A DNA stretch of 64,000 nucleotides from an uncultured Rothia sp. (GTDB taxonomy: Bacteria > Actinomycetota > Actinomycetes > Actinomycetales > Micrococcaceae), in assembly GCF_916715725.1 (NCBI RefSeq), contig NZ_CAKAPD010000005.1, positions 1-64,000 on the forward strand, in the 5' to 3' direction. The notes beneath the pieces are model-generated. The model saw only the letters and a program-made list of their open reading frames with translations, did not search any database and was not told the DNA's origin. The position numbers and the translations under genes were made by a program. This document shows, one piece after another, positions 17,862 through 27,130 of the stretch (positions are counted from its first letter, which is position 1; every line of letters starts with the position of its first letter).

Positions 17862-19499
17862 GTGACCCACACTGCTACCACGCCTGCCGCCTCCAACAAC
17901 GTAGACGGATACAGCGTCGGGCAGACCCTCACCGTCACCTGTGAGGCACCCGCACACGGCGGCGCTTTCGTAGCGCGCACCGAACAGGGGGTCATCTTCG
18001 TGCGTCACGGCATCGTCGGCGAACAGGCAGAAGTGCGTATCACCGCCATCGGCCCCAAGCGCCGCTTCTACTTTGCAGATGTTGTCTCCGTACCCGTACC
18101 TTCCCTGGCACGCCGCCCCCACCCCTGGATCCAGGCGGATGCGCTCGCCACCGACGAGGAACGCGCCGCAGCAACCGGCGTACCCGAACTACTCGGCGGC
18201 ATGGAATACGGTCACATCAGCCTGGCTGAGCAGCGACGCTACAAGACCGATATCGTCCGCACCCAAATCAACCGACTGGGCGGTCTGCCCCTCGAATCGC
18301 CCCTGCTGACCAACCTCATCGTTGAAGAGCTGCCTCTGCGCGATAACAGCGAGGGCCTGTCCTGGCGTACCCGCGTGCGCTACAACGTGACCAAGGTCCG
18401 CACCCAGCCCGGCAGCCAGAAGAACAGCGGCAAGAAGAGCCCCGCCGTCACCTGGCGCGTCGGTATGCACCCGTACCGCGCCTCCCTGCCCGTACCGGTC
18501 GTAGACTTTCCCCTCGCCGCAACCGAACTGCGCAACCTAGAGCTTGAGAAACTAAACCTGCGCGGCGTACGCGAAGTCGAGGCAACCGTCTCCTCCCGCG
18601 GCAGGGTCCTACTGCAGTTTATCGTTGACCCGCGCTTCTCCATCGAAGAGGTAGCCAAGGACATCGAACAGCAGGCAGCCGACGCCTGGGGACTGCTCGC
18701 CAAGCGCAAAATCTCCCTCTTCTTCACCCCGCAGTCCACCTCCAACGGCAAGCCCAAGCGCCGCCGCCCCGGCTCCTCCCACACCCCCTACCGCCGCGTA
18801 CCCGAAGGCGACCAGTTGCTCGGCGCAGGCCTGCGCTCCGTCACCGAAGAAGTCACCTTCGGGTCCCGCCGATTCAGCTACCAGGTGTCCGCCGGCGGCT
18901 TCTGGCAGATTCACCGCGCCGCCCCCTCCACCATGGTCGGAACCATGCTCACCATGCTCCGCCCGCAGGAAGGTGAATGCACCCTCGACCTATACGCCGG
19001 CGCGGGCCTGTTCACCGCCGCGCTCGCGGATGCCGTGGGTGCAACGGGTACTGTCGTCAGTATTGAGGGCTCCCCGGTGACCCATAAGGATGCGCGCTCG
19101 AACTTCGCGCCGGATGGCTGCTCCCGCACCGAGAACTCTGCGGACACCCGCATCGAGGTGATTCGCGGCGACGTGGCGCGCCACCTGGTCGATTTGAAGA
19201 CCGCCCTTGAATTTGGTGAAATCCCCGCCATTGATGCGGTGGTCCTTGACCCGTCCCGTGAGGGCGCGAACCGAACCACCCTGGAACGCCTGGATGCGCT
19301 AGACCCCAAGCGTATTCTGTACGTGGCGTGCGACCCGGCATCCCTGGGCCGTGACACCGGTATTTTGCGTGAGCTGGGTTGGGACATGGTGCAGCTTCGG
19401 GCGTTCGATATGTACCCGAATACGCATCACGTGGAGTCGGTGGCGCTTTTTGAGCGTGCCCCGGCGAAGCCTCGTCCGCGCCGCCGCCGCACCAAGTAG
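17862..19499 (+). CDS. TRAM-domain class I SAM-dependent RNA methyltransferase (RumA/TrmA family)
   Basis: 545 residues, start GTG 17862 preceded by TTTAGGAGA. N-terminal TRAM OB-fold (about 15-80), a central RNA-binding region with a basic insert (about 275-320), then the catalytic fold: TLDLYAGAGLFTAAL (motif I, SAM), AVVLDPSREGANR (motif IV) and YVACDPASLGRD with the catalytic Cys. These enzymes make m5U in rRNA or tRNA. Orthologous in position to Rv2689c. The cysteines of the RumA iron-sulfur cluster are not evident. Confidence 0.88.
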   Translation: MTHTATTPAASNNVDGYSVGQTLTVTCEAPAHGGAFVARTEQGVIFVRHGIVGEQAEVRITAIGPKRRFYFADVVSVPVPSLARRPHPWIQADALATDEERAAATGVPELLGGMEYGHISLAEQRRYKTDIVRTQINRLGGLPLESPLLTNLIVEELPLRDNSEGLSWRTRVRYNVTKVRTQPGSQKNSGKKSPAVTWRVGMHPYRASLPVPVVDFPLAATELRNLELEKLNLRGVREVEATVSSRGRVLLQFIVDPRFSIEEVAKDIEQQAADAWGLLAKRKISLFFTPQSTSNGKPKRRRPGSSHTPYRRVPEGDQLLGAGLRSVTEEVTFGSRRFSYQVSAGGFWQIHRAAPSTMVGTMLTMLRPQEGECTLDLYAGAGLFTAALADAVGATGTVVSIEGSPVTHKDARSNFAPDGCSRTENSADTRIEVIRGDVARHLVDLKTALEFGEIPAIDAVVLDPSREGANRTTLERLDALDPKRILYVACDPASLGRDTGILRELGWDMVQLRAFDMYPNTHHVESVALFERAPAKPRPRRRRTK

Positions 19500-19724
19500 C
19501 GCGCAGCTAGTAGCTGTAACAAAGAAGCAAATAATCGCCGTGTTGGGCGGGTTGGGCTGTTCACCAGCCTGCCCACTAGGGGTTATTTCAGGCCGTTTTC
19601 GCTCAACCCGGTGCGTCTTGCTCTGCGGGCGCATAAATCTGCTTTTTGGCACCTTAAACGGTAGAATCATTGAAGAACCAACGCACGGAATGAGCCGTGC
19701 CCCGACCTTGAGGAGTGTGGGTGT

Positions 19725-21797
19725 ATGTCCGCTGAAAACGCATTGCCGCAGGAGGAGACCCCGAATAGCGCCGCCGGTGGCGCACCCACCGCCGACTACA
19801 GCATTGGTAATGGTGCCACTGCCAAGTTGCTCCCGGGTATTCAGTCCCCGGCGGACCTGCAGAACCTCAGCTACGAGCAGCTGGAGGAGCTCTCTAAGGA
19901 AATTCGCCAGTTCATCGTGACGAATGTGTCGGCGACCGGCGGTCACCTGGGCCCGAACCTGGGCGTTGTGGAGCTGACCCTCGGCATTCACCGTGTCTTC
20001 GAATCTCCCAAGGACAACATTCTTTTCGACACCGGCCACCAGTCCTATGTGCATAAGCTGGTGACTGGTCGTCACGCGTTTAAGACGCTGCGTCAGAAGG
20101 GCGGCCTGTCCGGCTACCCGGATCGTGGCGAGTCTGAGCACGACATTATTGCTTCTTCGCACGCATCCAGCTCGATTTCGTGGGCTGACGGTATTTCTCG
20201 CGCGCACAAGCTCAACGGTGAAGATGACCGCTACACCGTGGTCCTCATTGGTGACGGCGCGCTGACCGGCGGCATGGCGTGGGAGGCTGTGAACAATATT
20301 GCTGCCGACCGCACCCGCAAGGTCGTGATTGTGGTCAACGATAACGGCCGCTCCTACGCGCCGACCATTGGCGGTTTCGCAAACCAGCTCTCTGAGCTCA
20401 AGCACGGCGTGCAGCAACAGGTGGACCGCGTGCGCCTCGATCACCGCTACGACCACGCACTGGATGCGGTGCGCATCGGTCTGCAGCGTGGCGGCCCCGT
20501 CGGTCAGATGGTGTACCGCGGCCTGCACGGCATGAAGGCGGGCATTAAGGACGTCGTCGTGCCCAAGGGTATTTTCGAAGACCTGGGTATGAAGTATGTG
20601 GGCCCCATTGACGGCCACGACCAGCAGGCTGTGGAGAACGCACTGACCGCGGCAAAGAACTACGCCGGCCCGGTCATCGTGCACGCCATTACCGAGAAGG
20701 GCCACGGCTACGCACCCGCCCGTGCTAATGAGGACGACCAATTCCACGCGGTGGGCCAGATTGACCCGCTGACCGGTGAGGATGTCTCGACCAGCACCTC
20801 CGAGTCGTGGACGAGCGTCTTTGGCCGCGAAATCGCAGATATTGCGGATGAGCAGGAGAACGTCGTTGGTATTACCGGCGCGATGCTCATTCCCGTGGGT
20901 CTGCGCGAATTCCAGAAGCGCCACCCCGAGCGCGTTATTGACGTAGGTATCGCTGAGCAGCACGCCGTGGCGATGAGTGCCGGCCTGGCGTACGGCGGCA
21001 TGCACCCGGTGGTTGCCCTCTACGCAACCTTCCTGAACCGCGGCTTTGACCAGTTGCTCATGGACGTTGCCCTGCACAAGGCGGGCGTGACCGTGGTGCT
21101 GGACCGCTCCGGCATTACCGGCCCGGACGGTGCAAGCCACCACGGCATGTGGGATTTGGCGATGCTGCAGTTCATTCCCGGCCTGCACCTGGCGGCTCCG
21201 CGTGATGGCGCGACCCTGCGCGAAGAACTGCGTGAGGCTGTAGCTATCAACGACGCACCGACCGTGATTCGCTACCCGAAGGGCTCCGTGGGTGAGGACA
21301 TTCCCGCCCTGGAGCGCCGCAGCGACGGCGTGGACGTGCTGGCACGCACCGGTGAACCCCACCCGGAGACCGGTCAGCGTGACGTGCTGTTCGTTGCCGT
21401 GGGCGCTATGGCTCGCGTGGCTCTGGAAGCATCCGAGGTGCTTGCCGCCGAGGGTATTCAGTCCACCGTGGTTGACCCGCGCTGGGTGATGCCGGTGCCG
21501 TCTTCGGTCGTTGAGCTGGCTCGTGATCACCGCATCGTGGTGACCATTGAGGACGGCGTGCGTTCCGGTGGTGTGGGTTCGCGCATCCGCCAGGAAATGC
21601 GTGCGGCTGGCGTGGACACCGCGCTGAGCGAGCTGGGTCTTCCGGCGGAGTTCATTCCGCACGCTTCTCGCGAGCAGATTCTGGAGGAGGTCGGCCTGAC
21701 CGCCGAAACCATTATCGCGGATCTGCGTGCGCAGCTGGCTGGCGATAAGGTTCCGTTCGCTCGTGAAGAGGGCCAGAAGCCGCGCCACACCCGCTAA
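19725..21797 (+). CDS. dxs: 1-deoxy-D-xylulose-5-phosphate synthase
   Basis: 690 residues. Thiamine diphosphate-binding motif GDGALTGGMAWEAVNN (about 180), GHLGPNLGVVELT near the N-terminus, the GIAEQHAVAMSAGLA glutamate motif (about 410) and a transketolase C-domain. Condenses pyruvate with glyceraldehyde-3-phosphate, the first step of the MEP isoprenoid pathway. ATG 19725 is preceded by GAGGAGTG. An N-terminal extension of about 45 residues precedes the conserved part. Monocistronic, with its own terminator. Confidence 0.96.
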   Translation: MSAENALPQEETPNSAAGGAPTADYSIGNGATAKLLPGIQSPADLQNLSYEQLEELSKEIRQFIVTNVSATGGHLGPNLGVVELTLGIHRVFESPKDNILFDTGHQSYVHKLVTGRHAFKTLRQKGGLSGYPDRGESEHDIIASSHASSSISWADGISRAHKLNGEDDRYTVVLIGDGALTGGMAWEAVNNIAADRTRKVVIVVNDNGRSYAPTIGGFANQLSELKHGVQQQVDRVRLDHRYDHALDAVRIGLQRGGPVGQMVYRGLHGMKAGIKDVVVPKGIFEDLGMKYVGPIDGHDQQAVENALTAAKNYAGPVIVHAITEKGHGYAPARANEDDQFHAVGQIDPLTGEDVSTSTSESWTSVFGREIADIADEQENVVGITGAMLIPVGLREFQKRHPERVIDVGIAEQHAVAMSAGLAYGGMHPVVALYATFLNRGFDQLLMDVALHKAGVTVVLDRSGITGPDGASHHGMWDLAMLQFIPGLHLAAPRDGATLREELREAVAINDAPTVIRYPKGSVGEDIPALERRSDGVDVLARTGEPHPETGQRDVLFVAVGAMARVALEASEVLAAEGIQSTVVDPRWVMPVPSSVVELARDHRIVVTIEDGVRSGGVGSRIRQEMRAAGVDTALSELGLPAEFIPHASREQILEEVGLTAETIIADLRAQLAGDKVPFAREEGQKPRHTR

Positions 21798-21884
21798 CGG
21801 TCGTACCTGAGTGCCGCCTGAGCTTCTCTCAGTAGCGCGCCGCAATAGCAAGCATCAGTAGCAGCGGGCACCATAAGACAGCAC

Positions 21885-21920
21885 AAAGCCCCGCCCATCG
21901 ATTGTGATGGGCGGGGCTTT
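21885..21920 (+). terminator. Bidirectional terminator
   Basis: Perfect 15-bp stem (21885-21899 with 21906-21920) between convergent dxs and the Rieske gene. Confidence 0.88.
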
Positions 21921-21980
21921 GCTGTGCGCAGGTCTTGCTGTATAGAGGTTTTGCTGTACGTAGGTTCTGAGCCGCCGGTT

Positions 21981-22520
21981 TTAGGAGTTGCCGGTGCCGC
22001 TAACGAAAATTTTGCCGCCCTTCACCTGCACCGGGTAGCTGGTCAGCGCCTCCTCTGCAGGACCGTGCACGACCGAGCCGTCAGCTACGGCGTACTCGGA
22101 GCCGTGGCAGGGGCACACGATACGGTTGGAGTCCTGCACCTGCACCTGGCAGCCCTGGTGGGTGCACACGGTGCTGAACGCCTTGTACTCGCCCGCGGAC
22201 GGCTGGGAGACGATAACGGTCGTGGAGCCGTGGGTCAGGCGTGCCGCCTTGCCCACGCCCACTGCGGAAGCGGAACCCACCTCAACGGTGCCTTCGGGTG
22301 CGGTAACGTTGGAGTCACCTTCAGCGCAGGAGGCGAGCAGCGCACCGGATGCGACGGCACCGGTGATGAGGGTTGCGCGGCGGGAGAAGACGCGAGCAGA
22401 AGAATCAGTTTCTGTGGTATCGACTGCGGTGTCGACGGTTGCAGATTCAGTAGCGGCAGATTCAGTAGCAGGGGAGGCGCATGCCTTCTGAGAGCGGCAG
22501 CATCCGTTGGGTGCGGGCAT
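21981..22520 (-). CDS. Tat-exported Rieske [2Fe-2S] protein
   Basis: 179 residues from ATG 22520 (AGGAA upstream). A long N-region with a Tat motif (SRRATLITGAVASGALLASC) ends in a lipobox-like LASC, so it is probably exported folded and lipid-anchored. The Rieske ligands are intact: CTHQGC and CPCHGS. An electron carrier outside the membrane; the partner is not identifiable here. A Cys-containing N-terminal stretch (GCCRSQKAC) is unusual. Confidence 0.87.
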   Translation of the reverse strand: MPAPNGCCRSQKACASPATESAATESATVDTAVDTTETDSSARVFSRRATLITGAVASGALLASCAEGDSNVTAPEGTVEVGSASAVGVGKAARLTHGSTTVIVSQPSAGEYKAFSTVCTHQGCQVQVQDSNRIVCPCHGSEYAVADGSVVHGPAEEALTSYPVQVKGGKIFVSGTGNS

Positions 22521-22662
22521 GGTGGTTCCTTTCGTGTACTCTCCCACCCTATGCCGGTTTGGGACAAAAATCGAATGAGAGCAGGCTAAGCTTGGTTCAC
22601 GTTTGCACCGGAGACAAACTACCGTCTCAAACTACCGTGTCAAACTCCCGAGGTACACAAAA

Positions 22663-22703
22663 TGCCGGTCGGGTGGTCGCATCAGCAACACACCCAACCG
22701 GCA
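22663..22703 (-). terminator. Terminator of rnd
   Basis: Arms 22663-22675 and 22691-22703 pair with one mismatch, 28 bp after the rnd stop; read on the minus strand a T-rich stretch follows. Confidence 0.65.
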
Positions 22704-22730
22704 CACACATCTATTCAGCGTTAGAGAAAG

Positions 22731-23996
22731 CTACCCCAGGTGACGGGCAAAAATCGGCGCAATCACGGGGGCAACCAGACCCGTCTGCCACGAACGCGCA
22801 CCGTACTCGGCGAGCGCATCCCGCAGGGTCTGCTCGTCAAAACGAGCCGGCGGCTCCCAGCAGAGGCGGCGAACATAATCGGTCGTGATCAGGTTCTGCG
22901 CCGGGATGGTCAGTTCCTCCGAGAGCTCATCAATTGTCTGACGAACCTCAGTGAACAGTGCCAAGTTTTCCGGGCGCTTAGACTCCCACGCCTTCAACGG
23001 CGGCGGGGCAGTCGAGGGCAAAGTAAACGGTACGGCGTTCTCACCGCGTGCCGCCGCGGCAATAGCACGCACCCAGCGCGGGCCCTCACGACGCAAACCG
23101 CGCGTCTGAAAACCAGGGATCGACATAATAGCGGGCACGTTACGCGGCATGGTGCGTGCCGCCTCCACAATCGCAGAATCGGGCAGCAGACGCTTCGCAT
23201 CAACGTCCTTCTTACGCGCCAGCGAGTCACGCTCAAGCCACAGGTTACGCAACGCCGTCAGCTGCTTGACCGAACGCAACAACGTGCGGCCCTTCGTCTT
23301 ACGCCAACGCTCCGGCTGATTCGTCGGATCCTTCACCGGGCTCTTGCACAGGTACTCAAACTCCTCCAGGGCGTACTGCAGCTTACCCTGCTGGCGGAGC
23401 AAATCCTCCATTGCGTCACGCAAATCAATGAGCACGTCAACGTCCAGCAGCGCATAGTTCAGCCAGGACTCTGGCAGGGGCCGGCGTGACCAGTCTTCCT
23501 TCGAGTGCTTCTTCGCCAGCTTATAGCCGAGTAGCTCCTCAACGGTCGCACCCAGGTTCACGCGCTCCAGACCGGCAAGACGTGCACCAAGCTCCGTATC
23601 AAACAGACGGTTCGGGCGCATACCGAGCATATCCAGGCTCGGGAAGTCCTGAATTGCGGCGTGAATAACCCACTCAGCATCCGCCAGAGCATCGTTAATA
23701 ATGCGCAAATCCTTAAACGCCTCAGGGTCAATCAGGTATAGCTGATCTTCACGCTTGAGCTGCACCAAAAAAGCACGCGAACCGTAGCGGATGCCCTGGG
23801 CACGCTCAGTATCAACAGCCACCGGGCCGGACGCCGCCGCCAACTGCTCAGCGGCACGACGCAACCCGCTTTCCGTGTTGATAAGGGTCGGAATCGGTGC
23901 AGAAGGGGTCTCCAGAGGAACAACGTCCGGAACTTCGATACCGTTAAGGGTCAGCTGAGGGGTGCCTGCGGCATTCTGTTCAGCTGCGGTACTCAT
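22731..23996 (-). CDS. rnd: Ribonuclease D family 3'-5' exonuclease
   Basis: 421 residues from ATG 23996 (AAAGGA upstream). DEDDy exonuclease: VAVDTERAQG (motif I), WVIHAAIQDFPSLDMLG (motif II), and SWLNYALLDVDVLIDL (motif III with Tyr and Asp). A HRDC domain follows (about 220-300) and a C-terminal HRDC-like domain. Trims 3' ends of structured RNAs including tRNA. The same gene (Rv2681) lies close to dxs1 in mycobacteria. Confidence 0.92.
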   Translation of the reverse strand: MSTAAEQNAAGTPQLTLNGIEVPDVVPLETPSAPIPTLINTESGLRRAAEQLAAASGPVAVDTERAQGIRYGSRAFLVQLKREDQLYLIDPEAFKDLRIINDALADAEWVIHAAIQDFPSLDMLGMRPNRLFDTELGARLAGLERVNLGATVEELLGYKLAKKHSKEDWSRRPLPESWLNYALLDVDVLIDLRDAMEDLLRQQGKLQYALEEFEYLCKSPVKDPTNQPERWRKTKGRTLLRSVKQLTALRNLWLERDSLARKKDVDAKRLLPDSAIVEAARTMPRNVPAIMSIPGFQTRGLRREGPRWVRAIAAAARGENAVPFTLPSTAPPPLKAWESKRPENLALFTEVRQTIDELSEELTIPAQNLITTDYVRRLCWEPPARFDEQTLRDALAEYGARSWQTGLVAPVIAPIFARHLG

Positions 23997-24208
23997 GCAC
24001 TCAATCCTTTTCCTCTGCCTGGTTCGACGCGCCCATACGATGCGCCAGATGCCCGGTAGGCGTACGCCCGAGCAAACATGAGCCCGGGCGGGGTGGCGTG
24101 CCCGCGAAGGCACTACGCCATTCTACCCGTCCGAGCCTAAAGCCTCGAATTTAGAGAGACTCACAATAAGGGGTTCACCGGCGTGCCCGCGAGGGGGCTT
24201 GCCGGGCT

Positions 24209-24673
24209 CTATTCGGCGGATTCCGCCTCGTCAACCGGAGTATCACCAGGCTGTGCTTCACCAGCCGGGGCCAGCGTCAGACACACCGAATTAATGCAAT
24301 ACCGCAAATCCGTGGGAGTCGGGTAGCCCTCACCCTCAAACACGTGACCCAGGTGCGAATCGCAGGCGGCGCAACGCACCTCCACACGGCGCATACCGAA
24401 CGTCGTGTCCTCCAGGTAACGCACACGGTCCTCAGCCAGCGGCGCGAAAAACGACGGCCAACCACAATGCGAATCGAACTTCTGATCAGAACGGAACAGC
24501 TCCGTACCGCAGGCACGGCACGAATACACACCCTCAGTGTGAGTGTTCCAGTACTCGCCCGTGAACGCGCGCTCGGTGCCGCCCTCACGCAGAACAGCGT
24601 ACTCTTCAGGCTTGAGCACCTCACGCCAGTTCTTGGCGATAGCACCCACGCCGGGTAGCGAATTGCCCATCAT
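24209..24673 (-). CDS. msrB: Peptide methionine-R-sulfoxide reductase
   Basis: 154 residues. Two zinc-binding pairs (CRACGTEL and CAACDSHLGHVF) and the catalytic RYCINSVCLTL segment near residue 132. Reduces Met-R-sulfoxide in proteins. The short acidic tail rich in Glu and Ala is not conserved. Single gene; start is one of two adjacent ATGs. Confidence 0.95.
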   Translation of the reverse strand: MMGNSLPGVGAIAKNWREVLKPEEYAVLREGGTERAFTGEYWNTHTEGVYSCRACGTELFRSDQKFDSHCGWPSFFAPLAEDRVRYLEDTTFGMRRVEVRCAACDSHLGHVFEGEGYPTPTDLRYCINSVCLTLAPAGEAQPGDTPVDEAESAE

Positions 24674-24746
24674 GACTCCTTCAGTTTGCTCTCATGCCCA
24701 GGCTCTTACGACATATGTAACGCCGCGGCCGGGCGGGTTATTCCCG

Positions 24747-25256
24747 CTACGCGCGGATATCAGCGTACTTGCCGTTGGTGAGCTTCAGCAGGTCGTCCGG
24801 GGCGAGCTCAACATCCAAACCGCGCTTACCGCCAGAGACCATGATCGTGTCAAAAAGCTGCGCAGACTCATCCAGCAGGGTAGGGGAGGGGATCTTCTGA
24901 CCCAGCGGAGAAATACCGCCCACCACGTAGCCGGTGCGGCGCTCAGCGACCTTCGGGTCGCACATGGAGGCGCTCTTCCACCCCAGAGCAGCGGCGGCGG
25001 CCTTAATGTTCAGCTTGCCAGACACGGGCACGATTGCGACCGCGAAATCCTTCTCGTGCACAATCAGCAGGGTCTTGAACACCTGCTCCTCGGAGGCGCC
25101 GAGGTTCTTCGCGGCCTCTTCACCGAAGGAGGTGACGCCCTCAACGTGCTCGTATTCGCGCATCTGGAAGGGGGTGTTCGTCTCGGTCAGCAGTGCTACG
25201 GCGGCGGTTGCTGCGCCGCTCTTCTTACCTTTAGTTTTCTTAGCCATAGACACCAT
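24747..25256 (-). CDS. ybaK: YbaK/EbsC-type aminoacyl-tRNA deacylase (Cys-tRNA(Pro) deacylase)
   Basis: 169 residues with the YbaK fold: FKTLLIVHEKDFAVAIVP, the lysine in KAAAAALGWKSASM, GYVVGGISPLGQK and LDESAQLFDTIMVSGGKRGLDVELAP. Hydrolyses mischarged Cys-tRNA(Pro). Start ATG 25256 or 25247; neither has a strong ribosome site. The first ~15 residues are Lys/Gly-rich. Confidence 0.9.
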   Translation of the reverse strand: MVSMAKKTKGKKSGAATAAVALLTETNTPFQMREYEHVEGVTSFGEEAAKNLGASEEQVFKTLLIVHEKDFAVAIVPVSGKLNIKAAAAALGWKSASMCDPKVAERRTGYVVGGISPLGQKIPSPTLLDESAQLFDTIMVSGGKRGLDVELAPDDLLKLTNGKYADIRA

Positions 25257-25292
25257 TTTACGGAAGTCACCATGCGCCGTTACCTATGCGCC

Positions 25293-25357
25293 GAAAAGCC
25301 ACATGTGTTTCGAAAAGCCACTTCTTTGGTGGCTTCTCGAAACACATGTGGCTTCTC
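25293..25357. repeat. Interspersed palindromic element, copy 1
   Basis: A 65-bp near-perfect inverted repeat. The outer arms contain GCCACATGTG and CACATGTGGC next to TTTCGA/TCGAAA. An inner inverted pair (AAGCCAC and GTGGCTT) surrounds a short loop. The same element recurs at 27932-28002 and 56547-56611. It lies between ybaK and the 3' end of a broken lipoprotein gene and could act as a bidirectional terminator. Confidence 0.9.
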
Positions 25358-25370
25358 AATGGTTATGGGG

Positions 25371-25465
25371 TTATTTCAGTAGCCCTTTTTCCTTCAGCTG
25401 CTCTTGAGAAAGCGAGCCAACGACAGTCCAAAATCCATCTGATTTGTCTACGTTCTGAGGTAGCC
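25371..25465 (-). pseudogene. 3' fragment of a split lipoprotein gene
   Basis: Read on the minus strand, this frame ends ...DGFWTVVGSLSQEQLKEKG then LLK and a TAA at 25371-25373. The FWTVVG pattern matches the last beta-strand of the neighbouring lipoproteins (for example NGYWKIAG at the end of the 29207-29923 gene). An in-frame stop and AT-rich DNA lie directly upstream. I interpret it as the severed end of the gene whose 5' part is at about 26566-27081. Confidence 0.55.
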
Positions 25466-26565
25466 TTTAGACTCCCTTTTTTCTTAGTAAATACCGATGA
25501 GTAATTGCATGCCAAGACTAGTCAGGATGATAGCAATCCAGCAAAGGGCACCCAGAAGAATGGATTTTCCACTGGATTTGATCATAGCAATGAGGTTGGT
25601 TTTGAGACCAATAGCACTCATAGCCATGATGATGAGGAATTTGGAGAGTTGTTTGAGAGGTGAAAAGAAGCTATTGCTGACACCGAAAGATGTGAGAAGA
25701 GTAGTTAGCAGAGAAGCTAGGATAAAGTAGAGAATGAAAACGGGGAAGATTTTTTTAAGCTTTACTCCTTGGTTGTTGCCTTGTTGACGGCTTTGCCAAT
25801 AGGAGAGGAAGAGAGTAATAGGGATAATAGCCAGGGTGCGTGTCAGTTTGACAATAGTAGCAGATTCGAGAGTATTGCTTTGGTAAAGACTATCCCAGGC
25901 GCTAGCTGTGGCTGTTACAGAGGAAGTATCGTTGACTGCAGTACCCGCAAAGAGAGCAAAACCTTCGTTGGAAAGATGGAGCCAAGAACCTAGAGTTGGA
26001 AAGATAAGAGCTGCCAAGACATTGAAGAAAAAGATAACAGAAATGGCTTGGGCTACTTCTTTTTCCTTGGCGTGAATAACAGGAGCAGTCGCTGCAATGG
26101 CAGAACCGCCACAGATAGAAGATCCAACTCCAACCAAGGTAGCTAGCTTTGTATCAAGGTTAAAAAAGCGTTGGAAAAAGAAAGCTATAATCAAAGCAAT
26201 TGAAATAGTTGAAAGGATAACAGGAAGGGAAGATGTTCCAACTGCGAAAACTTGTGAGATATTGAGTCCAAACCCAAGCAAAATAACAGCATACTGAAGC
26301 AGTTTTTTGGAGCTATAAGTCAAACCGGCATCCAGTTGTGTATAGGAATTGAGAAAGGGATGGAGAATCATTCCGATAAAAATGGCGAAAACAGGTGCTC
26401 CCACAACAGGCAGGAATCCTCCTAAAACCCAAGAGATGATAGAAATGATCAGACAAACTGACAGTCCTGCCCAATTTTTTGATAGAAATGACATAAAAAC
26501 CTCCGAAAATAAACACTCCTTATTATAATCTTATTTGTCAGAAAAATAAAATAGAAAGTAGGAAT
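25456..26565. other. AT-rich inserted segment (about 1.1 kb), streptococcal in character
   Basis: Base composition shifts sharply here: codons end mostly in A or T, with many AAA, TTT and ATT codons, whereas flanking genes are GC-rich. The upstream part (26495-26565) is also AT-rich with a Firmicutes-like promoter region (TATAATCTTATT). No transposase or integrase and no obvious terminal repeats were seen. Boundaries are approximate. Confidence 0.7.
25484..26494 (-). CDS. YeiH/UPF0324 family putative sulfate exporter, horizontally acquired
   Basis: 336 residues, about ten membrane helices. Family motifs include PVFAIFIGMILHPF, GVGSSICGGSAIAATAPVI and TAVNDTSSVTATASA. The ATG at 26494 follows GGAGG with ideal spacing. 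The low-GC codon use and leucine/isoleucine/lysine-rich protein resemble low-GC Firmicutes such as oral streptococci, not the host. Only the gene and its own promoter region seem to have arrived. YeiH proteins are predicted anion exporters; the substrate is unproven. Confidence 0.85.
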   Translation of the reverse strand: MSFLSKNWAGLSVCLIISIISWVLGGFLPVVGAPVFAIFIGMILHPFLNSYTQLDAGLTYSSKKLLQYAVILLGFGLNISQVFAVGTSSLPVILSTISIALIIAFFFQRFFNLDTKLATLVGVGSSICGGSAIAATAPVIHAKEKEVAQAISVIFFFNVLAALIFPTLGSWLHLSNEGFALFAGTAVNDTSSVTATASAWDSLYQSNTLESATIVKLTRTLAIIPITLFLSYWQSRQQGNNQGVKLKKIFPVFILYFILASLLTTLLTSFGVSNSFFSPLKQLSKFLIIMAMSAIGLKTNLIAMIKSSGKSILLGALCWIAIILTSLGMQLLIGIY

Positions 26566-27081
26566 ACAGACCCAGCCCGGGGAGCGCACCACCTCAGCCG
26601 CCGCGCTGATAAAGGCCTTCGATATCCTTGAGGAACTTAATATCCTTCTCTTAGGTATCCAGCATATAGGGCCATACATACTGCATGTCACCGGTCTGAA
26701 TACCGTAGTTACGGGCTCTGACCCAATCGGTCATCATCTCACGAAGACCAGCAAAGGTTTCAGGGTACTGTTGCGGCTTAGCCTTGGGGAGAGGGACGTT
26801 CTGAGCCATACCGTATTCATCAGCTTCACGGTATTCGCCATCGGGCGCCTTTGATCCGCCGGAGTAGCCGCGGGTAATGACCGGGCTTGGAGTAGCTGAT
26901 GCAGAAGCAGCGTTAGATGCTGCCGCAGAAGCTGAAACGGTCTCACTCGGCGTAGCTACCGAAGAAGCCGAGGTGCCCCGCCTCATTAGCCGCCTGCTGA
27001 CCGCAGGCTGAAAGCAGGGCACCAATGCCCAGGAGCGTGCCGTCGCTCAGCAAGGTACGACGAAAAAAAGAGTAGAAGTCA
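26566..27081 (-). pseudogene. Tat/lipobox lipoprotein, 5' part, with frameshifts, truncated by the AT-rich insert
   Basis: From ATG 27081 (MTSTLFF...) the product would match its neighbours (TRR, then LIGIGALLSACGQQA-like lipobox), but a run of seven T after codon 4 puts the rest out of frame. Frame resumes across GALLSACGQQAANEA, and a run of four G near 26978 shifts it again into ...SETVSASAAAS. The body (YSGGSKAPDGEYREADEYG and GIQTGD) is conserved. It then stops early at about 26651, and KDIEGLYQRGG-like similarity continues in another frame to the insert boundary. Confidence 0.7.
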
Positions 27082-27130
27082 TGGAAATGTATTCCTTATA
27101 TCGGTGTGGTGTGTAAAAGGTGAATGCTGT

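Noticed and set aside
19299..21851. 850-codon open frame antisense to dxs
   Set aside because: Same reason; dxs on the plus strand has all motifs, a ribosome site and a terminator.
22481..23489. Plus-strand open frames over rnd and the Rieske gene
   Set aside because: Mirror frames of genes with intact motifs on the minus strand.
25456..26565. AT-rich segment as contamination or a chimeric assembly
   Set aside because: The host lipoprotein gene appears to resume on the other side, which a contaminant would not produce; still worth a read-level check.
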